Assembly: GCA_948467675.1 (NCBI GenBank) | Contig: CAOKFI010000023.1 | Coordinates: forward strand, 1 to 44,017 | Length of the DNA stretch: 44,017 nucleotides | Reading direction: 5' to 3' | Source: an uncultured Porphyromonadaceae bacterium | GTDB lineage: Bacteria > Bacteroidota > Bacteroidia > Bacteroidales > Muribaculaceae | Shown here: one piece after another, positions 34,668-43,964 of the stretch | Position numbering within the stretch: the stretch's first letter is position 1 | How the letters are laid out: each line of letters starts with the position of its first letter | Notes under the pieces: model-generated | The model's input: only the letters and a program-made list of their open reading frames with translations | Databases searched by the model: none | What the model was told of the DNA's origin: nothing | Translations under genes and position numbers: made by a program

Positions 34668-34675
34668 TACTTTTG
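34668..34675 (+). promoter_or_regulatory. -7 box candidate in front of the pseudogene
   Basis: TACTTTTG fits TAnnTTTG and predicts a start near 34680, 16 bp above the ATG at 34696. No clear -33 is present. It excludes the earlier in-frame ATG at 34657. Confidence 0.4.
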
Positions 34676-34695
34676 GTATGATAAATTCTTATAAC

Positions 34696-34990
34696 ATGAA
34701 ACTTGCAAATTGCTTATTCGCGTCGCTGCTTATGGTCGCAGGCAGCATTGGATATGCGCAAAATCCTCGCGCCGAGATCCAACAGAACAAACATTTTTCC
34801 AATGGCATCGAATATACAACTGGTGTTTTATCGGAAGCCTGGCAGTGATGATATTCTTGTAAGAGCTCTTCTTAATGAGAAAGAGGTGACGATGCCGGTT
34901 TCGAGCGATTGCGCTCCGTTTTATCATTGGACAGATGTCGAGAAATATTATAGAGACAAACTCGAACGTAATCCATTGTCGACTGAATAA
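34696..34990 (+). pseudogene. Histidine-type phosphatase remnant, internally deleted and frameshifted
   Basis: Two frames join into one protein-like track. Frame A (34696-34848) has a signal peptide and a short mature start (MKLANCLFASLLMVAGSIGYAQ, then NPRAEIQQNKHFSN). Frame B, from about 34790 to 34990, reads IFPMASNIQLVFYRKPGSDD, then ILVRALLNEKEV and DCAPFYHWTDVEKYYRDKL. Frame B resembles the C-terminal end of Bacteroidetes histidine-type (MINPP/phytase-like) phosphatases, in which PMxxNxQLxFYR and APYYHWxD are familiar to me. The catalytic RHG region is gone. The joint lies near 34790-34800. A true small fusion gene is excluded by the frame change. The family call is from memory. Confidence 0.65.
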
Positions 34991-35003
34991 CGGGTAAGTA
35001 TAC

Positions 35004-36206
35004 CTAACTCAGAATGTGGGCATAAAGATTTAAATATGATTTGATGCACTCATTGATATCATGATGTGATTCCGCATATCGGCGGCATTGTTCTTTTGTA
35101 GATCTGCGGTCCCAGGTGCCGCATATCTCTTTTATGCTGTCTGCGGCAGCATTGACACTACCTTTTGGGACAGCTATTCCAGTATGCCGGTTTATAGCCT
35201 CGCAACATCCACCTGTATTATACGTGACGATCGGAGTGCCGCATGACAATGATTCGAGCAATGTCGTAGGATATGTGTCATCGTACGACAGGCAGACAAA
35301 CACATCGGCCTCGGAATATATATGGGCCAACTGTACTGGATCTGATATCCGCCCAAGATTATGTATGCCGGATGGCAGAACCGGAGCCTGTTTTGGAGTC
35401 AATCCGACGATACGTATCTCATACTCCGATGGCAATATATTCCGGAGCTTGACAATATCGTCATAACCTTTCCATTGGTTCCATATATTTGCCACCCCAA
35501 GCACCACGAACTTGTTGTCTGGATTATTTCTCCAGTGTCCATGAGCTTGAAATAGAGATATGTCAATACCGTTACGAATTACAGTAGCTGGCCTGTTGCG
35601 TATGTGGGAGCTACGCACCAATGCGGATTGCCACTCGCACACCGATACTATATGAAGTTTTGCCGGAAGAGCAAAAGCGTGTCTCTTGTCCCTGAAATTA
35701 CGGTAGCTGCGGTCGGCAATAAACGATGCCGGATAATCCGACAGTTGTGGACATTTATAGCATCCGGTTTGCCATTTATCGCATCCGATCGATGAAAAAT
35801 GGGCGCAATGACCAGTCAACGGCCAGCAATCGTGCAGGGTCCATACTACAGGTATATCCATCTGGCTCAATGCACTGAATAGCTTTGGGTAATTCAGATA
35901 ATATCCATGTATATTGTGAAGATGTACTATATCCGGAGCTATCTGCTCTATTGCCCGTATTAATGATCCGGTCGAACGACGGCTTCCAAGTCCGTGACGA
36001 TCAAACAGCCTGGTTTCCAGAGCATGCAGATACATGTCTGTGACACTGCTTGTGCGTATGGTCTCAGATACGCTGCAAGGCTTGCCGCGGCCGAAAGCGA
36101 TAACGCTTCTATAGCCGTCGGCCATGGCTGCGATACCGATTTTCTCTGCCAGACGGCCGTGCGATCCGATATTGCAGGTTGTATTGATCTGTAGCAATGT
36201 AGGCAT
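35004..36206 (-). CDS. Glycosyltransferase family 4
   Basis: This 400-residue GT-B retaining glycosyltransferase probably acts in surface polysaccharide or glycolipid assembly. The N-terminal Rossmann domain has TCNIGSHGRLAEKIG, DIVHLHNIHGYYLNYP and VWTLHDCWPLTGHCAHFSSIGCDKW. The C-terminal domain holds FVVLGVANIWNQWKGYDD and the EADVFVCLSYDDTYPTTLLESLSCGTPIVTYNTGG nucleotide-sugar motif (EX7E type, in parts). It is a single gene, convergent with the pseudogene (13 bp apart) and outside any polysaccharide cluster. Donor and acceptor are unknown. Confidence 0.9.
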   Translation of the reverse strand: MPTLLQINTTCNIGSHGRLAEKIGIAAMADGYRSVIAFGRGKPCSVSETIRTSSVTDMYLHALETRLFDRHGLGSRRSTGSLIRAIEQIAPDIVHLHNIHGYYLNYPKLFSALSQMDIPVVWTLHDCWPLTGHCAHFSSIGCDKWQTGCYKCPQLSDYPASFIADRSYRNFRDKRHAFALPAKLHIVSVCEWQSALVRSSHIRNRPATVIRNGIDISLFQAHGHWRNNPDNKFVVLGVANIWNQWKGYDDIVKLRNILPSEYEIRIVGLTPKQAPVLPSGIHNLGRISDPVQLAHIYSEADVFVCLSYDDTYPTTLLESLSCGTPIVTYNTGGCCEAINRHTGIAVPKGSVNAAADSIKEICGTWDRRSTKEQCRRYAESHHDINECIKSYLNLYAHILS

Positions 36207-36303
36207 AAATATCTACGAAAATAGTAAAAATTTAATGTATGATGTGAAATTAATATGAAATAAATCTGTTATTCTGAATATAAGGATTAAACAATATAGT
36301 CTG

Positions 36304-37293
36304 ATGCGATGTATATTTATGACATTCGGCACATTGTTGACTTCACTGACTCTGTTGGCTCAATGGTCTTCAGATGTGCTTACAGGATACGAAGCCCGTG
36401 AGGTGGATCAGGGCAGTGATTACTCAGGTCCGGTAGTCTCTACGATTGTAAGGCGGCAAAGCCCGTGTGCCAACCGCCGCGGGGTGCTATATGTGCATGG
36501 CTTTAATGATTATTTCTTCCAGAAAGAGATGGCCGACCGTTTTGTGGATTCATGTTATTCTTTTTATGCGGTGGATCTCCGCAAATACGGCAGGTCGATT
36601 CGTCCGGAACAAAAACAGTTTCAAGTGCGCGATATGCATGAGTACTTTGCTGACATAGACTCTGCTGTAGTCCAAATGAAAAATGACGGAATCGATGATA
36701 TCGTTCTCATAGGTCATTCTACCGGAGGACTGACTTCAGCCTTGTATATGAGTGAGCATCCTGATCCGTCTATCCGTTCGCTTATTCTAAATAGCCCGTT
36801 TCTTGACTGGAATCTTGGTGGTGTCATGGAATGTGCGGTACCGGCTGTCGCCGCGGTTGGCAAAATTTTTCCAAATATGCGGATCTCGCAAGGTAATAGC
36901 ACTGCATATTCCGAAAGCCTGATGAAACAGGATCATGGAGAATGGGAATATAATACCGAATGGAAATTGGAACAATCGCCTGATGTAGATGCCGGGTGGG
37001 TAAGGGCGATACATCGTGCCCAACAGGCTCTCCAATCAGGGAAACGAAGTATAGCAGTTCCGGTTCTGTTAATGCATTCAGATGCCTCGATCTCTGATGG
37101 AGAATGGAATGAAGCATATCAAAAAGCCGATGGCGTTCTGGATGTCAGAGATATAGCAAAATATGGGCGTCGCCTCGGTCCGTTTGTAGACGAGGCGACG
37201 ATAAAGCACGGATTACACGATCTGGTACTTTCGTCACCGGAAGTACGTGAAACCGTTTATGATACTATCTTTAAGTGGCTTGACCGGCATTAG
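36304..37293 (+). CDS. Exported alpha/beta hydrolase (serine aminopeptidase S33 / lysophospholipase type)
   Basis: The 329-residue protein has an N-terminal hydrophobic signal (residues 3-18) and an alpha/beta hydrolase core. The nucleophile elbow is IGHSTGGLT (Ser about 138), with oxyanion strand VLYVHGFNDYF, the Asp in LLMHSDASI (about 260) and the His in KHGLHDLVLS (about 303). Monoacylglycerol-lipase-like esterases share this plan, but the substrate is not determined. Its stop codon overlaps the stop of the convergent lipoprotein gene. Confidence 0.87.
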   Translation: MRCIFMTFGTLLTSLTLLAQWSSDVLTGYEAREVDQGSDYSGPVVSTIVRRQSPCANRRGVLYVHGFNDYFFQKEMADRFVDSCYSFYAVDLRKYGRSIRPEQKQFQVRDMHEYFADIDSAVVQMKNDGIDDIVLIGHSTGGLTSALYMSEHPDPSIRSLILNSPFLDWNLGGVMECAVPAVAAVGKIFPNMRISQGNSTAYSESLMKQDHGEWEYNTEWKLEQSPDVDAGWVRAIHRAQQALQSGKRSIAVPVLLMHSDASISDGEWNEAYQKADGVLDVRDIAKYGRRLGPFVDEATIKHGLHDLVLSSPEVRETVYDTIFKWLDRH

Positions 37294-38141
37294 TCTGCGG
37301 CACCGGTATCATCAGGGAGTGTGCGTGCGCGTTGATCTCTGGCAAGCTGCAGTTTGGCACGAAGCAGTTCTTGTCTTTTCATAAGCGTATTTTTTCGTGA
37401 TATGGCATCTGCCATCCGGTAAGTGTCGGCAATGGAATGCACAGCCTTCGGAGATAGCGTCATGCTATAGTCACGTTTGCCATGAAAGGTAAGAGTAAGT
37501 TTTACATTATCATGAGCGATTGCAAACCGGCCTAATGTATCGCAGCGTGTCGATGTGAATGTGATCATCTCGCTGTTTCCCGACCTGTAATTGATAGCAT
37601 CATCATATGGTATATTATCAGTCGTTGCCCTCTCTGCTTGGCTACTGAGCGATACTGACGTATGTTTGACCGGATTTCCGTTAAGCGACGAGATCATGTA
37701 AAATTCGCCTGCCTGTGTCAGGCGGCTTTCAATGCCTGTGGTTGAAAAAAGATCGCCTGTAGCCGATTTGATTACACGATATGGTTCAACCAGTTTTTCA
37801 TCCGCTATCGTCTTGAACAACGGAGCCAATGAGTCTACCTGCCATGATGCAACCGCCAACAGGCTGTCGGTCTGTTCCATTTCACTTATTGTCAACCCTT
37901 CAATAGCGAGCGGACGGACATTCATAGCCTTCCGTTGTATTTCGACTTCTTTAGGATATCTCACTTGCAGTGTATCGAGGAGCTCTATCGCTTCAGCATA
38001 TTTGTGATTCTCGATCGCATTTTCGGCATCAGCAACCAGCTTGGCTGCTGATTCGGTATCTTTGCTCCCTGACGATCCGCATGCTGCAAGAGTTGCGGCA
38101 ACTAATGCACATAAAGTCAACTTATTTACTGCGTTGAACAT
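37290..38141 (-). CDS. Lipoprotein of unknown function, TPR-like N-terminus
   Basis: The 283-residue protein has a lipoprotein signal (LVAATLAAC, lipid Cys about 21) followed by Gly/Ser. Residues 30-65 (AAKLVADAENAIENHKYAEAIELLDTLQVRYP) form a single TPR-like hairpin, as in outer-membrane BamD-like proteins. The rest is a beta-rich domain and a basic C-terminal coiled segment (RKNTLMKRQELLRAKLQLARDQRART). Its start lies 20 bp inside the end of the RSH gene, so it is probably translated from that transcript. The specific role is not recognised. Confidence 0.75.
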   Translation of the reverse strand: MFNAVNKLTLCALVAATLAACGSSGSKDTESAAKLVADAENAIENHKYAEAIELLDTLQVRYPKEVEIQRKAMNVRPLAIEGLTISEMEQTDSLLAVASWQVDSLAPLFKTIADEKLVEPYRVIKSATGDLFSTTGIESRLTQAGEFYMISSLNGNPVKHTSVSLSSQAERATTDNIPYDDAINYRSGNSEMITFTSTRCDTLGRFAIAHDNVKLTLTFHGKRDYSMTLSPKAVHSIADTYRMADAISRKNTLMKRQELLRAKLQLARDQRARTLPDDTGAAD

Positions 38142-40341
38142 CTTTTATTCCTTTTATAGTTTTGATTTTTTTCATCAATGCATCAAGAGTTGTGGTATCA
38201 TTCACTCCGACTACAACATATCCATGAAAAAGGCCATCGTTGGAGTCAATGGAAATGTTTCTCAGAGACACACTCGGTTCTTTGTTGATCACAGATGTAA
38301 GATTGGTGACGATACCGATATCATCATGTCCGACTATTCGCAATGTGGCACCGAATTGTTCACCGAGTTTCCCGGACCAGCGGGTATTGATAATGCGGTA
38401 AGGATATTTATCCCTGATATTGGAGGCATTAGGGCAATCGGTACGGTGAACCTTGATTACTCCTTCGGCAGATATGAATCCGAACACATCATCGCCGTAT
38501 ATCGGATTGCAGCATCTTGCCAGTCGATAGTTGATACCTTTGATATTGTTGCCAATGACTAATACGTCATTGTTCCGTCCTGATACATTGTCGTCTACAG
38601 CTGGTTGTTGCAGTGTAAAGCTCTCGGCTGAACGGTTTTCATTATTGACCGAATCCTCCTTGTGCAACATCGCTTCGTATTGCTCGATGATCTGATTCAC
38701 ATCCAGCTTTTCTGAAGCAATATCGCTATAGAAGTCCGTTACCGTCTTAAATCCGGATTTCTTGATAAGCCGCATGATATGCGCCTCGTCGATGTCTATC
38801 TTACGGTTCTTGAAGCGGCGATAGAGCATCTCCTTGCCAAGGTCAGCGGCGCGATTGTTGATTTCATTGACTGTCTGACGGATTTTGCTCCTGGCTTTGG
38901 ATGTAACCACGAAATTGAGCCAGTCGAGTTTCGGCGTCTGACTGGCTGATGTCGTAATCTCAACGGTGTCACCGCTTTGCAGCTTGTGATTCAGTTTGCG
39001 GTTCTTGCCATTGACTTTAGCGCCTGTACACGTGCATCCGACTTTCGAATGAATGGCAAATGCAAAATCTAATATTGTAGCGCTTTCTGGAAGACGGAAT
39101 AAATCGCCTTTTGGTGTAAAGACAAATACCTCCTTGGCATACAGATCCATTTTGACATTCTTCATCAGTTCCATAGGCCCTGAATCGGCTGTTTCAAGAA
39201 TGTCCCGGATATTGTTCATCCATGCGTCAAGACCGTTTTCGCCTTTCAGCCCCTTATAACGCCAATGGGCGGCAAGACCTTTTTCGGCAATAAGATCCAT
39301 CCGTTGTGTGCGGATCTGCACCTCGACCCATCGCCCGTCAGGTCCGCTTACCGTTATGTGCAGCGACTCATATCCATTGCTTTTGGGGATACTGAGCCAG
39401 TCTTTCATGCGCGACGGATTTGGCTGATACATATCTGTAATCAGGGAATATGCCATCCAGCAATCGCTCTTTTCGCGATACGGCGGTGCGTCGATAATGA
39501 TTCGAATGGCGAATAGATCATATATATGGTCGATATCATTTTGCTGCTTCTGAATCTTGTTCCAGATGGAATATATGGATTTGGTGCGTCCCTTGATCTC
39601 GAATTTCAATCCAGCCTCTTCCAGTTTTGCTTTGACCGGTTTTATGAAATCCGCTATATACGCATCGCGTTTGGCTTTAGTCTCATTAAGACGGCGGGCT
39701 ATTTTGCCATATATGTCGCGATTTGTATATTTTAGAGACAGATCCTCCATTTCGCTTTTTATGGCATACAGTCCCAGCCGGTGGGCAAGCGGAGCATACA
39801 GATAATTGGCTTCATAGGCCACATCGCATACAAGCTTCTCATCAGGATGGTGGTTGATGGTTCGCATCAGACACAGACGGTCGACAAGCATGATGATGAT
39901 GACCCGTATGTCTTCGGCAAATGTCAGCAACAGATTTCGGAAATTGTCACTTTCTACAGCCGGTTGCTTGGAATAGAGACTCGACACCTTGAGCAGGCCA
40001 CGTATAAGCCGTGCAATATCTTCACCCCATTGATGTTTGATGTCTTCTTCCGAGATGAATTCGGTTTTACACAAGACAAACAACAATATCGCTATGATCA
40101 TATTGCGGTCAGGCGAAATCTTTTCACACAAAAGTTTCGCTGTCTGAAGATTCCGTAATGTAGGATTCAATCCGAATCTATCCCGTTGATAATGGTGCTG
40201 ACGGATTCCGTCAGCGATAATATGACGTACACGTCGCACATCATCCGGCAGAGCTATGTCGCGCACTGTACGCAACAGTTCGCGGCACAATGGCAGAAGC
40301 TCATTACGCTCATCATTGCTGAAATATTCCTCTGAGACCAT
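38122..40341 (-). CDS. Long RelA/SpoT homologue, hydrolase motif lost
   Basis: This is a (p)ppGpp enzyme of the stringent response. The 739 residues show a degenerate HD domain (about 40-190), a synthetase domain, TGS, a helical region and a C-terminal ACT domain. The synthetase (about 235-380) includes GRTKSIYSIWNKIQ, IYDLFAIRII, GYESLHITV and VEVQIRTQRMDLIAEKGLAAHWRYK. The TGS is VFVFTPKGDLFRLPESATILDFA. The HDxxED hydrolase signature is replaced by LLFVLCKTE (Phe88-Val89 in place of His-Asp); only the later Asp154 remains. It is therefore expected to make but not degrade (p)ppGpp, like RelA. A lipoprotein gene overlaps its 3' end. Confidence 0.92.
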   Translation of the reverse strand: MVSEEYFSNDERNELLPLCRELLRTVRDIALPDDVRRVRHIIADGIRQHHYQRDRFGLNPTLRNLQTAKLLCEKISPDRNMIIAILLFVLCKTEFISEEDIKHQWGEDIARLIRGLLKVSSLYSKQPAVESDNFRNLLLTFAEDIRVIIIMLVDRLCLMRTINHHPDEKLVCDVAYEANYLYAPLAHRLGLYAIKSEMEDLSLKYTNRDIYGKIARRLNETKAKRDAYIADFIKPVKAKLEEAGLKFEIKGRTKSIYSIWNKIQKQQNDIDHIYDLFAIRIIIDAPPYREKSDCWMAYSLITDMYQPNPSRMKDWLSIPKSNGYESLHITVSGPDGRWVEVQIRTQRMDLIAEKGLAAHWRYKGLKGENGLDAWMNNIRDILETADSGPMELMKNVKMDLYAKEVFVFTPKGDLFRLPESATILDFAFAIHSKVGCTCTGAKVNGKNRKLNHKLQSGDTVEITTSASQTPKLDWLNFVVTSKARSKIRQTVNEINNRAADLGKEMLYRRFKNRKIDIDEAHIMRLIKKSGFKTVTDFYSDIASEKLDVNQIIEQYEAMLHKEDSVNNENRSAESFTLQQPAVDDNVSGRNNDVLVIGNNIKGINYRLARCCNPIYGDDVFGFISAEGVIKVHRTDCPNASNIRDKYPYRIINTRWSGKLGEQFGATLRIVGHDDIGIVTNLTSVINKEPSVSLRNISIDSNDGLFHGYVVVGVNDTTTLDALMKKIKTIKGIKDVQRSK

Positions 40342-40363
40342 GGTGATGTATGTATTGGCAATT

Positions 40364-40396
40364 CAAAGTTAAATAAAAAAATCCGGATATAACAAA
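40364..40396 (-). promoter_or_regulatory. Predicted promoter of the RSH gene
   Basis: The minus strand has TTTG (40393-40396), a 21-bp spacer and TAACTTTG (40364-40371), giving a start near 40359 and a leader of about 18 nt. Confidence 0.6.
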
Positions 40397-40400
40397 CAAA

Positions 40401-40437
40401 TTCCACCGTCGCCAATATTATTAAGGCAACGGCGGAA
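40401..40437 (-). terminator. Hairpin after the 58-residue ORF
   Basis: Arms 40401-40413 and 40425-40437 pair at 11 of 13 positions with two symmetric mismatches. It lies 38 bp beyond the small ORF stop, with a moderately T-rich tail (TTTGTTTG) on the minus strand. It would separate the small gene from the RSH gene. Confidence 0.5.
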
Positions 40438-40474
40438 CTGAAATTATACAACCGTCAAGGTTTATGCCACCCGG

Positions 40475-40651
40475 TTATAGATCGCTGTTTCGAGGATTGT
40501 TGTTAAGCGTTTGGGTGCGCTCTTTTACCAACTTTGGATCCACCGCATTGTCATCAGCGCAGTTGACCGATATGCCCGGGTATTGTTCGACATCTTTGAC
40601 TTTCTTTCCGACAGAACATTTTGATCCGGATTTATTATGTTTTGCATTCAT
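40475..40651 (-). CDS. Small 58-residue protein of unknown function
   Basis: An ATG-TAA frame on the minus strand encodes a Lys-rich N-terminus (MNAKHNKSGSKCSVGKKVKD), a middle VEQYPGISVNCADDNAVDP and a polar C-terminus (KERTQTLNNNPRNSDL). It has two Cys, at positions 12 and 31, and no signal peptide or membrane segment. In its favour are its own downstream hairpin, an otherwise unexplained 430-bp gap between the RSH gene and the hydrolase gene, and a protein-like composition without rare stretches. I know no family for it. No good -7 box was seen upstream. Confidence 0.55.
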   Translation of the reverse strand: MNAKHNKSGSKCSVGKKVKDVEQYPGISVNCADDNAVDPKLVKERTQTLNNNPRNSDL

Positions 40652-40722
40652 AAAAATATATCTGATTTCAGTTTATGGATTTTCCATTGAAACGTTTTAT
40701 GGTGATACGATGTTCACTTAGT

Positions 40723-40754
40723 TTTGGTGTGCCCGTCCGGATTCGTTATCTTTG
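40723..40754 (+). promoter_or_regulatory. Promoter of the alpha/beta hydrolase gene
   Basis: TTTG (40723-40726), a 20-bp spacer and TATCTTTG (40747-40754) match the consensus exactly. The predicted start is near 40759, which makes the TTG at 40752 untenable and supports the ATG at 40779. Confidence 0.65.
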
Positions 40755-40778
40755 CCTATCATAAATACGACTGACATT

Positions 40779-41747
40779 ATGCATTTGAAACGGATCTTAA
40801 ATATATTTTTATCGATGACTGTTGCCGCTGTTGCCGGAGCAACTGATATCAAAAAAGAGACCTATGTATATAACGTAGCCGATAACGGTGATACCCTTCG
40901 GCTTGACCGCTATCCGGCCAGAACATCGGATCCGAATGGCAAAAGTCAGGCGATGATATTTTTGTTCGGTGGCGGATTTCGCAATGGCCAGCGTGATAAC
41001 GGATATTATGTTCCGATGTTTGAGTTTATGGCAGAAAATGGTATTGAGACATTCTCGATAGATTATAGGCTGGCGCTTAAAGATGTTTGGTACGAGGATG
41101 TCGATACTCCTGAAAAAATGCATGATGCCCTTGGCGGGGCTATCGATGTGGCTGTTGAAGATTTATTGGCGGCAACATCTTTTATAGTAGCCCACAGTGC
41201 AGAGTGGGGGCTGGATCCGAAGAATATCGTGACAAGTGGTTCCAGTGCCGGCGCCATAACTTCATTACAGGCTGAATATTATATCTGCAATGATAAAGTT
41301 CCTCAGGGAGCACTTCCTTCAGGCTTCAATTTCGCCGGTATAGTTCCGATGGCAGGAGCGATATCATCCAGCGAACCATTGGTCTGGAAATGCGCGCCTG
41401 CTCCGATCCTGATGTTTCACGGAGATGCCGATGGGGTAGTGCCGTTTAGCGATAATGGAATCGTTGACGGAGTGGGAGGCCTGTGGGGGTCAGAGGCAAT
41501 AAGCCGTAGCCTTGGTGTCACGCCTCACCGATTCCATATCGTACATGGAGTAGGTCATGAATTAGCTGCATTCCCGATGTATGATAACAGAGGGGAAATA
41601 TTGGATTTTATCCGGTCGTTAAAAAACTCTGGAACCGGACCAAGAGCCATCACGATCAATGAATATATTCCTGGAGTTACCGGATATCGTACGGATTTCG
41701 ATCAGGAAGATTTCCGAAAAGCGATTTTCCCGAAGAAACAAAGATAA
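40779..41747 (+). CDS. Exported alpha/beta hydrolase (BD-FAE / carboxylesterase-like)
   Basis: The 322-residue protein has a signal peptide (MHLKRILNIFLSMTVAAVAGA). The oxyanion strand is MIFLFGGGFRNG (HGG-type), the nucleophile elbow VTSGSSAGAITS (Ser about 157), the Asp MFHGDADGVVPF (about 215) and the His HGVGHELAAF (about 256). Such enzymes remove acetyl or feruloyl groups from glycans, or act as general esterases. The start is fixed by the promoter just upstream. A gap of 39 bp separates it from ligA. Confidence 0.88.
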   Translation: MHLKRILNIFLSMTVAAVAGATDIKKETYVYNVADNGDTLRLDRYPARTSDPNGKSQAMIFLFGGGFRNGQRDNGYYVPMFEFMAENGIETFSIDYRLALKDVWYEDVDTPEKMHDALGGAIDVAVEDLLAATSFIVAHSAEWGLDPKNIVTSGSSAGAITSLQAEYYICNDKVPQGALPSGFNFAGIVPMAGAISSSEPLVWKCAPAPILMFHGDADGVVPFSDNGIVDGVGGLWGSEAISRSLGVTPHRFHIVHGVGHELAAFPMYDNRGEILDFIRSLKNSGTGPRAITINEYIPGVTGYRTDFDQEDFRKAIFPKKQR

Positions 41748-41786
41748 ATCATTATCTGTGGTTGTATTTAGAATCAAACTGAAATT

Positions 41787-43808
41787 ATGTCTACGTCCCA
41801 TTCCATAGTAGAAGACCGCATAAAGCAATTACGCGACGAGCTTAATCGGCATAACCATAATTATTATGTCCTTAACGCTCCGGAAATATCAGACCGGGAG
41901 TTCGATATGATGATGAAAGAACTCGAATCGCTTGAACTCCAATATCCGGAATGGGACGACCCGTTATCACCTACACATAGAGTCGGAAGCGATATAAGCA
42001 AAGGATTCGGGCAAGCAGCACATATATATCCGATGCTATCGTTAGGCAATACATACTCGATAGAAGAGGTCGATGATTTTATGCGTCGTATACGGACTGC
42101 TCTCGGAAGCGATGATTTCGAGATTGTAGGAGAAATGAAATTCGACGGTACATCAATCTCCCTCATATATGAACACGGACGCCTCATAAGGGCTGTGACC
42201 CGTGGCGACGGTGAACGAGGCGATATAGTGACCGATAATGTAAGAACGATCCGCAGCATACCTTTGCAGTTGCAAGGTTCTGGGTGGCCTGATCATTTTG
42301 AGATACGCGGGGAGATATTGTTACCGTGGAAAGCTTTCGATAAGTTGAATGCTGAAAGGGCGTATAATGAGGAACCATTGTTTGCCAATCCCAGAAATGC
42401 CGCATCCGGAACACTTAAAATGCAAAACTCAGCTGAAGTGGCACGCCGTGGCCTGGATGCATATTTTTATTATATGCTGAGTGAGGATCTTCCCGCTGAC
42501 ACTCATTATGCCAATATGATGGAAGCCAGAAAATGGGGATTCAAAGTATCATCGGCAACCACATTGCTGCATAATATAGATGACGTTGACAAGTATATAC
42601 AATACTGGGATACAGCCCGCAAAGAATTGCCAGTCGCTACCGATGGACTTGTGTTCAAAGTCAACTCTCTGTGGCAACAGTTAAATCTCGGGTATACATC
42701 CAAATCACCACGATGGGCTATAGCATATAAATTTCAGGCCGAACGGGCTTTGACACGGCTGCAGCACGTATCATTCGAAGTCGGCCGCATGGGCATTATA
42801 ACACCTGTTGCAAATCTCGAACCCGTACTGCTGTCCGGAACAATAGTAAAACGAGCGTCTCTTCATAACGAAGATATTGTACGGACTCTTGATATACATG
42901 AGCACGATATGCTGTATGTAGAAAAAGGAGGCGAGATCATACCCAAAATCACCGGGGTGGAATCTGCGGATCGAGAACCGGGAGCAAAACCCGTACAGTT
43001 TGTAACCCATTGTCCTGTATGCGGCACCGAACTTAGACGGATAGAAGGGGAGGCCGCATGGTTCTGTCCGAACAAATATGGATGCCCACCTCAGATTGTA
43101 GGTCGTATAGAGCACTTTGTAGGCCGTCGAATGATGAACATCGATGGAATCGGAGAGGAGACAGCCCAAATGCTCTACGATGCAGGAATGGTAACAGGAA
43201 TCGCTGATATTTATGATCTGACCAGAGAGCGGCTTCTGTCTCTCGACCGATTTGGAGAGAGGAGCGCCGAACGGATACTCCAGGGGATTGAAGATTCCAA
43301 GAACGTCACATTCGAACGGGTAATCTATGCATTGTCAATACCATACGTCGGCGAGACTGTCGCAAAAAAACTTGCGCGTGCTGTAGGCGATATTGACACC
43401 CTTATGAACATGCCTGTCAGCGATCTTATAGAAATAGAAGATATCGGACCACGCATAGCAGAAAGCATACATGAGTATTTTGCGGTATCTGCGAATATTC
43501 ATAACATAGAGCGCTTAAGAGACGCCGGAGTTCAGATGTCGATGCCGGTGGAGGCTACTGTCGAAAAAACAGATTTGCTGTCCGGTAAGACTATAGTCAT
43601 ATCCGGCACATTTACAAAGCATTCACGCGATGAATATAAAGAATTGATTGAACGTAACGGTGGAAAAAATTCCGGTTCCATATCGAAGAAAACAGACTAT
43701 GTTTTGGCTGGGGATAATATGGGGCCGGCAAAACTGGAGAAAGCCAAGTCTCTTGGTATTCCTATTATTGACGAAAGCCAGTTCCTGGCAATGATAAATA
43801 TGGACTGA
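41787..43808 (+). CDS. ligA: NAD-dependent DNA ligase
   Basis: This enzyme seals nicks in replication and repair. The 673 residues comprise domain Ia ([21 protein letters not shown]), the adenylation site [11 protein letters not shown] (KxDG lysine about residue 118), [17 protein letters not shown] and [11 protein letters not shown]. An OB fold follows, then a four-Cys zinc finger ([10 protein letters not shown]...[10 protein letters not shown]), HhH repeats (about 440-580) and a C-terminal BRCT domain ([44 protein letters not shown], in parts). It is complete. Confidence 0.98.
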   Translation: MSTSHSIVEDRIKQLRDELNRHNHNYYVLNAPEISDREFDMMMKELESLELQYPEWDDPLSPTHRVGSDISKGFGQAAHIYPMLSLGNTYSIEEVDDFMRRIRTALGSDDFEIVGEMKFDGTSISLIYEHGRLIRAVTRGDGERGDIVTDNVRTIRSIPLQLQGSGWPDHFEIRGEILLPWKAFDKLNAERAYNEEPLFANPRNAASGTLKMQNSAEVARRGLDAYFYYMLSEDLPADTHYANMMEARKWGFKVSSATTLLHNIDDVDKYIQYWDTARKELPVATDGLVFKVNSLWQQLNLGYTSKSPRWAIAYKFQAERALTRLQHVSFEVGRMGIITPVANLEPVLLSGTIVKRASLHNEDIVRTLDIHEHDMLYVEKGGEIIPKITGVESADREPGAKPVQFVTHCPVCGTELRRIEGEAAWFCPNKYGCPPQIVGRIEHFVGRRMMNIDGIGEETAQMLYDAGMVTGIADIYDLTRERLLSLDRFGERSAERILQGIEDSKNVTFERVIYALSIPYVGETVAKKLARAVGDIDTLMNMPVSDLIEIEDIGPRIAESIHEYFAVSANIHNIERLRDAGVQMSMPVEATVEKTDLLSGKTIVISGTFTKHSRDEYKELIERNGGKNSGSISKKTDYVLAGDNMGPAKLEKAKSLGIPIIDESQFLAMINMD

Positions 43809-43918
43809 CCGCGTGCTGATGACACTCAGAATTCAATGGAACTGAAATACCCGTTTCCAATACCCGGAGATACAGCTGTTACTCATTTGGTGCGGCCATG
43901 TAAAAATAATTGTTAAAA

Positions 43919-43952
43919 TTTGAGACATATTGGCCCATATCTTTTATCTTTG
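43919..43952 (+). promoter_or_regulatory. Predicted tRNA-Gly promoter
   Basis: TTTG (43919-43922), a 22-bp spacer and TATCTTTG (43945-43952) precede the tRNA by 12 bp. The stretch from the ligA stop to here (43809-43918) shows nothing else. Confidence 0.55.
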
Positions 43953-43964
43953 TACAAAAGAATT

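Noticed and set aside
40464-40721. 85-codon plus-strand frame in the gap after the RSH gene
   Set aside because: It lies mostly antisense to the better-supported 58-residue minus-strand frame and has an unlikely composition.
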